Assembly (NCBI GenBank): GCA_027485005.1
Contig: JAIXRX010000138.1
Span: 1-11,849, forward strand
Direction of reading: 5' to 3'
Length of the DNA stretch: 11,849 nt
Source of the DNA: Alphaproteobacteria bacterium
Lineage (GTDB): Bacteria; Pseudomonadota; Alphaproteobacteria; Rickettsiales; JAIXRX01
Position numbers and translations under genes: made by a program. Below are positions 6,928 through 11,849 of the stretch, in pieces. Numbering within the stretch: the first letter of the stretch is position 1; the number at the start of each line of letters is the position of its first letter. The notes under the pieces are model-generated. The model had not been told where the DNA came from. It worked only from the letters and a program-made list of their open reading frames with translations, and searched no databases.

Positions 6928-8117
6928 GCAACGTGCACGACGGCAGCGTGGAGCGCGCGCTGATTGATTTAGACATTGGGCATTTAGGGCTTCATTTTCC
7001 GTCAAGTGCCAATCCTTTCTATATTACGGCGCCACCTTACACCCGTATGTCAGCAGGCATTAAAGTATTGCACCTGCTGTGCCATCATTTGAATGTACTC
7101 GGCTATGAAGCCTACCTCGTGATTTATCCGCCGATTTACGAAAAGAATGTTGTGCACCCTGCACTCAAAACGCCTTTGCTTACGCAAGAAGTTGTGGATG
7201 CACATTTTGAACAAGGCCGTTTGCCCATCACGATTTATCCTGAGATTGTACGCGGCAACCCGATGGAAGCGCCGCTAATTGTGCGTTATATTATGAATTA
7301 CATCGGGCTTTTAGGGGGGGATACCTCTTATCCTGCAGAGGATTATTTGCTGGGCTACTCTAAAAAACTTTCGGATTCTTTTGGGCAACCTGAGCGCATT
7401 TTGTTTTTGCCTTTATCGAATCGCGATATGTTTTATCCTCCCAAAGATCCTACCGCAAAGCGTGAAGGAGGTTGCTTCACTGCATCAAAATACAAGCATT
7501 ATCATGGTGCTAAAACGTTTCCGATAACGGATGGCTTGTTTGAAGTGACCCGCGCGCTGCCCGATTCGCTTTCGCAGGAAAAATTGGGAGAGTTATTCCG
7601 TCGCAGTGAAGTATTTTATACTTATGAAAATACCAGTTTAGCATTGGACGCAGTGCTTTGTGGTTGCCCAACGGTGTTTTTACCCAACCCGCATTTGGTC
7701 GAGATTTTGGGCATGGAAGAATTAAAAAACTATGGTTTTGCATGGGGTAATAGTGACGAGCAGATAGCGCATGCAAAACGGACATTGCCACAAGCTCAGG
7801 CTCATTTTCAATCCCTGCAAGACGAATATTTTGCGCAGCTTTCTCGATTTGTGATTGATATTTATTCACGGGCCGCAGGCCAGTCATACACACAAAAAAT
7901 TGTGCTACCAACACTTAGTGAACTTGGTATTTCTGCTTTGCGTATTAAATTAGTTTATCAATATTGGCGGAGGACGAGTACGCTGATTGTGTTTCGTAAA
8001 GCCAAGGAGCTTTATAAGCGTGATGGTATATCTGGTTTGCTTGGCCGTTTTTCTGACATATTTTTTGCAGCCTTCAATGCGGCCAAAGCAATCTTTCAAA
8101 AAATATTCAACCTCTAA
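6924..8117 (+). CDS. Probable GT-B-like glycosyltransferase of surface-glycan synthesis
   Basis: The 397-residue product is not one I can name exactly. The N-terminal part has ITAPPYTRMSAGIKVLHLLCHHLN (34-55), the loop-plus-helix pattern seen at the acceptor side of GT-B enzymes that begin with a gathering of chain names. The second half has a donor-site-like block at about 232-257, with YTYENTSLALDAVLCGCPTV and an acidic residue before small residues. That block resembles the nucleotide-sugar pocket of GT-B enzymes. The last 70 residues are basic and hydrophobic (YQYWRRTS, FRKAKELYKRDG, then a Phe-rich amphipathic end) and could lie on the inner face of the membrane. Translation is coupled to the SDR by the 4-nt overlap. 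Its stop overlaps the hemA stop on the other strand. No signal peptide is seen. A glycosyltransferase role is an inference from fold-like motifs and context. Confidence 0.6.
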   Translation: MSNVHDGSVERALIDLDIGHLGLHFPSSANPFYITAPPYTRMSAGIKVLHLLCHHLNVLGYEAYLVIYPPIYEKNVVHPALKTPLLTQEVVDAHFEQGRLPITIYPEIVRGNPMEAPLIVRYIMNYIGLLGGDTSYPAEDYLLGYSKKLSDSFGQPERILFLPLSNRDMFYPPKDPTAKREGGCFTASKYKHYHGAKTFPITDGLFEVTRALPDSLSQEKLGELFRRSEVFYTYENTSLALDAVLCGCPTVFLPNPHLVEILGMEELKNYGFAWGNSDEQIAHAKRTLPQAQAHFQSLQDEYFAQLSRFVIDIYSRAAGQSYTQKIVLPTLSELGISALRIKLVYQYWRRTSTLIVFRKAKELYKRDGISGLLGRFSDIFFAAFNAAKAIFQKIFNL

Positions 8118-9343
8118 GCAGCGATTTGCTTTTCCATTTCTACTTCCAAATGCTGGAAGACGCTGACTAGCGATTCCGTTAAATGTTCGACCATCGCTTC
8201 AGTGTGGAGTGGGCTTGGCGTGATACGAAGGCGCTCGGTACCGCGTGGTACCGTTGGGAAATTAATCGCTTGGACATAAATGCCGTAGTCGCGCAGAAGC
8301 ATGTCACTGGCTTGTTTACAGCGCACAGGATCACCCACCATCACTGGCACGATATGGGTGTTGGTGAATATCACTGGAATACCAGCTTGGCTCAAGCGAC
8401 GTTTGAGAAGAGCAACAATCCGCTGCTGGCCTTCGCGCTCCACGTTGCTTTCCATTAAATGCGTAATACTGGCAATTGCACCGGCGGCTAGTGCTGGCGG
8501 CAAAGAAGTAGTGAAAATAAAACCAGGGGCATAAGAGCGCAGCGCGTCAATTAAGCGCGCAGAACTGGCCACATAACCGCCCATGACGCCGAAGGCTTTG
8601 CCAAGAGTTCCTTGAATGACATCTACCAAATCCATTAAGCCATCGCGTTCAGCAACTCCTCCGCCATGTTTACCATACATGCCGACGGCATGGACTTCGT
8701 CCAAATAAGTTAGCGCATTATATTTTCTGGCAAGGGCGCAGATTTCTTTAATATGGCCAATGTCTCCGTCCATTGAATAAACCGATTCAAATGCAATCAG
8801 TTTTGGCCGTTCCAGCGGTTGCGCTTCCAGTAGTATTTCCAGATGCTCAAGATCATTATGGCGAAACACATGTTTCTCACAGCCGCTATTGCCAATGCCA
8901 TGAATCATTGAGGCATGGTTGCATGCATCTGAGAAAATGACGCAGCCAGGGAGTAATTTACCCAAAGTGGAAAGGCTCGCTTCATTTGCTACATAGCCAG
9001 AGGTGAAAACTAAAGCCGCTTCTTTTTGATGGAGCTTAGCTAACGTATTTTCAAGTTCCACAATGATATGGTGGTTACCAGAGATGTTTCTTGTGCCACC
9101 TGCGCCTGCGCCTGTGTGGTGTAGCGCATGTTCCATGGCGTCCAACACCACGGGGTGTTGCCCCATACCCAAATAATCATTCCCGCACCAAATGGTAACG
9201 TCTTTGCCAGTGGCATAGCTGTGAGCGGTGGGAAATTCTCCGACGCGTCTTTCTAAATCATGAAAGACACGGTAGCGACCTTCTGCTTTAATTTTTTGTA
9301 AAGCACGGTCAAAATACGGGCGGTACGCCTTAGAAATGCTCAT
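8114..9343 (-). CDS. hemA: 5-aminolevulinate synthase (ALAS, C4 heme pathway)
   Basis: This PLP enzyme condenses glycine and succinyl-CoA to 5-aminolevulinate, the first step of heme synthesis in alphaproteobacteria. The product has 409 residues from the ATG at 9343. It shows WCGNDYLGMGQHP near the N-terminus, then the cofactor and substrate blocks SGYVANEASLSTL, FRHNDLEHLE, ESVYSMDGDIG and DEVHAVGMYG. The PLP-binding lysine is Lys249 in TLGKAFG, one residue from the position known in Rhodobacter ALAS, which supports this start. An upstream in-frame TTG at 9355 lacks a ribosome-binding site. The N-terminal YFDRALQKIKAEGRYRVF segment and the length favour ALAS over the related KBL or BioF. It lies 78 nt downstream of COX15, with an FNR-like box between. 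Confidence 0.98.
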   Translation of the reverse strand: MSISKAYRPYFDRALQKIKAEGRYRVFHDLERRVGEFPTAHSYATGKDVTIWCGNDYLGMGQHPVVLDAMEHALHHTGAGAGGTRNISGNHHIIVELENTLAKLHQKEAALVFTSGYVANEASLSTLGKLLPGCVIFSDACNHASMIHGIGNSGCEKHVFRHNDLEHLEILLEAQPLERPKLIAFESVYSMDGDIGHIKEICALARKYNALTYLDEVHAVGMYGKHGGGVAERDGLMDLVDVIQGTLGKAFGVMGGYVASSARLIDALRSYAPGFIFTTSLPPALAAGAIASITHLMESNVEREGQQRIVALLKRRLSQAGIPVIFTNTHIVPVMVGDPVRCKQASDMLLRDYGIYVQAINFPTVPRGTERLRITPSPLHTEAMVEHLTESLVSVFQHLEVEMEKQIAA

Positions 9344-9353
9344 CTTGTCTCTC

Positions 9354-9375
9354 AAAAAAATGCGACATTTAGTCG
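9354..9375 (-). terminator. Weak hairpin plus T-run between COX15 and hemA
   Basis: Read on the minus strand, CGAC (9375-9372), a 5-nt loop, GTCG (9366-9363), CA and then seven Ts form a short stem followed by a U-run. The stem is only 4 bp, so termination would be partial at best. It may just be the A/T-rich leader of hemA. Confidence 0.2.
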
Positions 9376-9416
9376 TCGTTCTTTGTGTCTTTTTAGCAGA
9401 ATTTTTATGCGTATTA

Positions 9417-9430
9417 TTGATTTAGCTCAA
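9417..9430 (-). promoter_or_regulatory. FNR/Crp-type box candidate upstream of hemA
   Basis: TTGATTTAGCTCAA matches the FNR consensus TTGAT-N4-ATCAA at 9 of 10 defined positions. Its centre is about 80 nt upstream of the hemA ATG and it overlaps the COX15 stop codon. FNR-type control of ALAS is known in Rhodobacter (FnrL). No FNR gene lies in the window. Confidence 0.35.
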
Positions 9431-10492
9431 GCGATGCAGCAACGCGACCCAAACCGCTAGTAACGCAAGTGCCACCATTTGATGGGCGCTCGCAAGAACG
9501 ATAGGAACGTGCCAGATAACCGTTGCTACTCCAAGGCCAAATTGTAGCGCAAAAATCACTGGAATCCAAGTAAATGTCAGCCCGAATGCATGTTTTTTGT
9601 GGTGGCTGTTCATCATGCTCCAGACCAGAAGAATTAAAACGGTAAGGATATAGGCGCCCAAACGGTGATTAAACTGTAGCATAGTCGGGTTTTCTACCAC
9701 ATTGTGCCACCATGGCTGTATAGACAGCAATCCGTCTGGTATCCATTGTCCATTCATGGTGGGGAAGGTGTCATAAGCTAGCCCAGCGTCCATTCCCGCC
9801 ACAAACGCTCCCATTACAATCTGACAGGCTAGCAAGGCAATAATGAACACAACCCAACGCTTACAATAGACCCGATGCAAGAAGTTACGTTGCGGGGTAA
9901 TTGGCCTAACGTTCAGCCATTGCCAGAGCAGCAGGTTAAAAATGAGAAAGGCCATGGAAAGATGCATTGCCAGCTTCACAGGGCTCACCCAAGGGTTGTT
10001 TTGTAAACCGCTTTTCACCATCACCCAACCAATGAGGCCTTGCAACCCGCCAAGAGCAAAAATGCCCAATGTTTTCCAACGCAAAGCACCTGTCAGCATG
10101 CCGCGCCACACAAAAAATAGCCACGGGAGGAAAAACACCACGCCCACACTGCGCCCCAGCAAACGATGCAGATATTCCAGCCAGAAAATACCCTTAAACT
10201 CGCTCAGGCTCATGCCATGATTTTTCTTCAGATATTCAGGCGAGGTTTGGTATTTGCTAAATTCTTCCTGCCATTGTTCTACATTCATGGGGGGGAGAAT
10301 ATGCAGTGGCTTCCATTCCACCATCGAAAGGCCAGATTCTGTCAAACGTGTTAGGCCACCCACCAGTACCATGCACGCCACCATACACATGCAGATCACC
10401 AACCACCAACGTACTGCGCGCGGGGCGCGGGCAGTGGCTAATTCAGCGCTGGATTTTGATATTTGGGCTGTGTTAGACATGTGCGCATTCAT
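9422..10492 (-). CDS. ctaA: Heme A synthase, COX15/CtaA family
   Basis: This polytopic inner-membrane enzyme oxidises the C8 methyl of heme O to the formyl group of heme A, the cofactor of aa3-type oxidases. About eight membrane spans are visible. The four conserved heme-ligand histidines appear in EYLHRLLGR, KLAMHLSMA, QFNHRLGAY and ASAHQMVAL. The first periplasmic loop starts GGLTRLTESGLSMVEWKP and has no cysteine pair, as in proteobacterial and mitochondrial COX15 and unlike Bacillus CtaA. From the ATG at 10492 it has 356 residues, a normal length. ATGs at 10498 and 10480 are alternatives and none has a good ribosome-binding site. A longer open frame up to 10594 would run into the divergent gene and adds only non-conserved sequence. 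hemA follows downstream. Confidence 0.96.
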   Translation of the reverse strand: MNAHMSNTAQISKSSAELATARAPRAVRWWLVICMCMVACMVLVGGLTRLTESGLSMVEWKPLHILPPMNVEQWQEEFSKYQTSPEYLKKNHGMSLSEFKGIFWLEYLHRLLGRSVGVVFFLPWLFFVWRGMLTGALRWKTLGIFALGGLQGLIGWVMVKSGLQNNPWVSPVKLAMHLSMAFLIFNLLLWQWLNVRPITPQRNFLHRVYCKRWVVFIIALLACQIVMGAFVAGMDAGLAYDTFPTMNGQWIPDGLLSIQPWWHNVVENPTMLQFNHRLGAYILTVLILLVWSMMNSHHKKHAFGLTFTWIPVIFALQFGLGVATVIWHVPIVLASAHQMVALALLAVWVALLHRLS

Positions 10493-10503
10493 AAACATTT
10501 TTT

Positions 10504-10507
10504 GGAG
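10504..10507 (+). promoter_or_regulatory. Ribosome-binding site supporting a GTG start at 10516
   Basis: GGAG lies 8 nt before GTG 10516. The in-frame ATG at 10558 has no comparable signal, so GTG is the better start. The site falls inside the roughly 23-bp gap between the divergent COX15 and oxidase-like genes. Confidence 0.6.
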
Positions 10508-10515
10508 AAATTCCA

Positions 10516-11849
10516 GTGCAAAACACTTCTGAAGTTCAAGAAAAATACACGACCAAAATGGCGCGTGAATGGTTGTGGCTTGCAGTCCTTTCACTGGGCG
10601 TGGCAGGGATATATTCTATTCTGCTGGTACTTGGCCGTGCGCCTGTGTTTCAGGGTAATTTTCTGGGCGTAAAAAACTTTTTCTCGGTGGCGCTTGTCGC
10701 ACATGTCGATTTGTCGGTGTTGGTGTGGTTTATTGGTATGAGCTTGCTTTTGATGGTGCAGGTGTTTGCGCGCAGTACGCAGCATTGGTTGCTGCAATAT
10801 AGCCAGCGCGCCGTGTGGCTGTGCATTGCGGCCAGTGCTTTGTGCATGGCGCTCGCCCCATGGGCCACACCTGCGGAAGTCATTAAATCCAACTATGTAC
10901 CGGTACTGGCCAACCCCGTCTTTTACCTAGGGCTTGGGCTGTTATTCGCGGGGGTGGGCATTGCCATTTTGCTCAGCTTCTTGCATTTCTGGCTGCCGGC
11001 TGCACCACAAAAACCCACCCATATTTTCGGCGTGCCTTTTGCGACGATGCAAGTGGCCGCACACAGCATGGGCGGGGTATTGCTATTGGCCATGGTCGCG
11101 CAAATCCTTACCGCACCTCAGGTGCAGGCGCAATTTGGCAAAGAGATTTTCTTCGAGCAACTCTTCTGGGCCAGTGGCCATATTCTGCAGTTTTTATATA
11201 CCCAACTGGTGATGGTCTGCTGGTTGATATTGGCGGCAGCACTGGGTTGGAGCACGCTGGTTGAACATCGCTTCATGCGTAGCTTATTGTGGCTAAATCT
11301 TGCCGCGGCAACGCTTGGCTTGCTGGCTTTTGCCAAATTCCCCGTGATAGACGCTGAATTCACCAGCTATTTTACTGACCATATGCGCCATTATGGCGGT
11401 ATTGCAAGCGGTTTAATGGCGGTCATTTTGCTCGTGACCATGGGGCTAAAACTCGATACATTTGCCCGCCATCTCGTGGCATGGACAGGCCTGCTGGTGT
11501 CGATACTGCTTTTTGGTTTTGGTGGTGGTTTGGGCTTTGCGATTGCCGGTGCAAACGTGACCATTCCCGCGCATTACCACGGCGCGATTGTGGCGGTGAC
11601 GCTAGCGACCATGGGCGCGGTCTATGCCCTATTGCAACAATTTGGTGCAGCGTTTGACGCGCACTCACGCTTGGCGCAGGTGCAGCTGTGGCTCTATGCC
11701 GTTGGGCAGCTTATGCATGTGGGCGGCCTTGCATGGTCGGGCGGTTATGGTGTGTTACGCAAAACGCCGGGCGGCCTAGACGCCATGCCAGCCGCCGTCA
11801 AAGTCGCCATGGGCATCATGGGCTTGGGCGGCTTGCTCGCCATCATCGG
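10516..11849 (+). CDS. Heme-copper oxidase superfamily subunit I-like protein (cbb3/NorB-type branch), 3' end cut by window edge
   Basis: 444 codons are visible without a stop. The protein is almost entirely membrane-embedded, with some 11-12 hydrophobic spans. The layout matches subunit I of heme-copper oxidases. There is a helix-II-like His63 (AHVDLSVLVW) for the low-spin heme, a helix-VI-like His222 (FWASGHILQF) at the CuB position, a segment SYFTDHMRHYGG (284-295) at the helix VII place, and the heme-pair HYH at 353-355 (IPAHYHGAIV). LAWSGGYGVLRKTPG comes near the visible end. The usual GHPEVY is replaced by GHILQF, so no Tyr follows at +4, and the expected HH reads DH. This suggests a divergent member rather than a standard aa3 CtaD; cbb3-like, NO-reductase-like or uncharacterised branches are all possible. 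The gene diverges from COX15. GC looks higher than in the central genes, especially after 11560. Confidence 0.72.
   Translation, partial: MQNTSEVQEKYTTKMAREWLWLAVLSLGVAGIYSILLVLGRAPVFQGNFLGVKNFFSVALVAHVDLSVLVWFIGMSLLLMVQVFARSTQHWLLQYSQRAVWLCIAASALCMALAPWATPAEVIKSNYVPVLANPVFYLGLGLLFAGVGIAILLSFLHFWLPAAPQKPTHIFGVPFATMQVAAHSMGGVLLLAMVAQILTAPQVQAQFGKEIFFEQLFWASGHILQFLYTQLVMVCWLILAAALGWSTLVEHRFMRSLLWLNLAAATLGLLAFAKFPVIDAEFTSYFTDHMRHYGGIASGLMAVILLVTMGLKLDTFARHLVAWTGLLVSILLFGFGGGLGFAIAGANVTIPAHYHGAIVAVTLATMGAVYALLQQFGAAFDAHSRLAQVQLWLYAVGQLMHVGGLAWSGGYGVLRKTPGGLDAMPAAVKVAMGIMGLGGLLAII

Noticed and set aside
7510..7914. 134-codon frame on the minus strand
   Set aside because: It is antisense to the glycosyltransferase gene, which is continuous and has clear coupling to the SDR upstream. 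No start signal is seen.
8183..8534. Plus-strand frames of 77-91 codons
   Set aside because: They are antisense to hemA, whose protein sequence is unambiguous.
8114..9343. KBL or BioF (related PLP acyltransferases) instead of ALAS
   Set aside because: The N-terminal ALAS-type segment, the HNDLEHLE block and the PLP lysine near residue 249 fit ALAS better.
10493..10594. N-terminal extension of the COX15 frame
   Set aside because: It would overlap the start of the divergent oxidase-like gene. The added residues are not conserved-looking, and COX15 proteins normally begin shortly before the first membrane span.
10934..11668. Several small frames on both strands at the right end
   Set aside because: The continuous plus-strand frame from 10516 codes for a coherent membrane protein with heme-ligand motifs; the others are shadows.
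1..11849. CRISPR array, insertion sequence, phage genes or integration site
   Set aside because: No spaced direct repeats, transposase or integrase motifs, or terminal inverted repeats are seen. Coding is dense and ordinary throughout.

Overview
The window reads as chromosomal DNA of an alphaproteobacterium. The main reasons are a C4-pathway 5-aminolevulinate synthase, a cysteine-free proteobacterial-type heme A synthase (COX15), and a MarR-type regulator that closely resembles LdtR of the Rhizobiales/Liberibacter. Base composition looks moderate, neither GC-rich nor strongly AT-rich. I cannot place the organism below class level. Nothing points to a phage, plasmid, transposon, CRISPR array or RNA gene. 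Ten protein genes fill almost the whole window, and two of them run off the ends.

Layout. (1) Positions 1-2618, minus strand: glmS (glucosamine-6-phosphate synthase) followed 9 nt downstream by a TauE/SafE (TSUP) permease gene cut by the left edge. (2) 2619-2859: a divergent control region of about 240 bp. (3) 2860-8117, plus strand: a membrane sensor histidine kinase without a receiver domain, then after 99 bp a very tight four-gene run. This run is an LdtR-like MarR regulator, a secreted TAXI-type solute-binding protein, an NAD-dependent epimerase/dehydratase-type SDR, and a probable GT-B-like glycosyltransferase (gaps 15 nt, 12 nt, then a 4-nt ATGA overlap). (4) 8114-10492, minus strand: COX15/ctaA followed by the 5-aminolevulinate synthase gene hemA, the last and first steps of heme A synthesis side by side. 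(5) 10516 to the right edge, plus strand: a heme-copper-oxidase-like subunit I gene that starts about 23 bp from the COX15 start on the other strand.

How it fits together. The two left-hand genes serve amino-sugar supply for peptidoglycan and LPS, plus anion export or uptake. The central run looks like an envelope or surface-glycan unit. It has a kinase, a regulator of a type known to control cell-wall remodelling, a periplasmic binding protein with no TRAP permease nearby, and two sugar-type enzymes. This combination is the least familiar part of the window and the best candidate for an undescribed functional unit. The right-hand block is respiratory: heme synthesis, heme A synthesis, and an oxidase-like protein whose apparent metal-ligand pattern departs from canonical oxidases. 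A near-consensus FNR-type box lies about 80 nt upstream of hemA.
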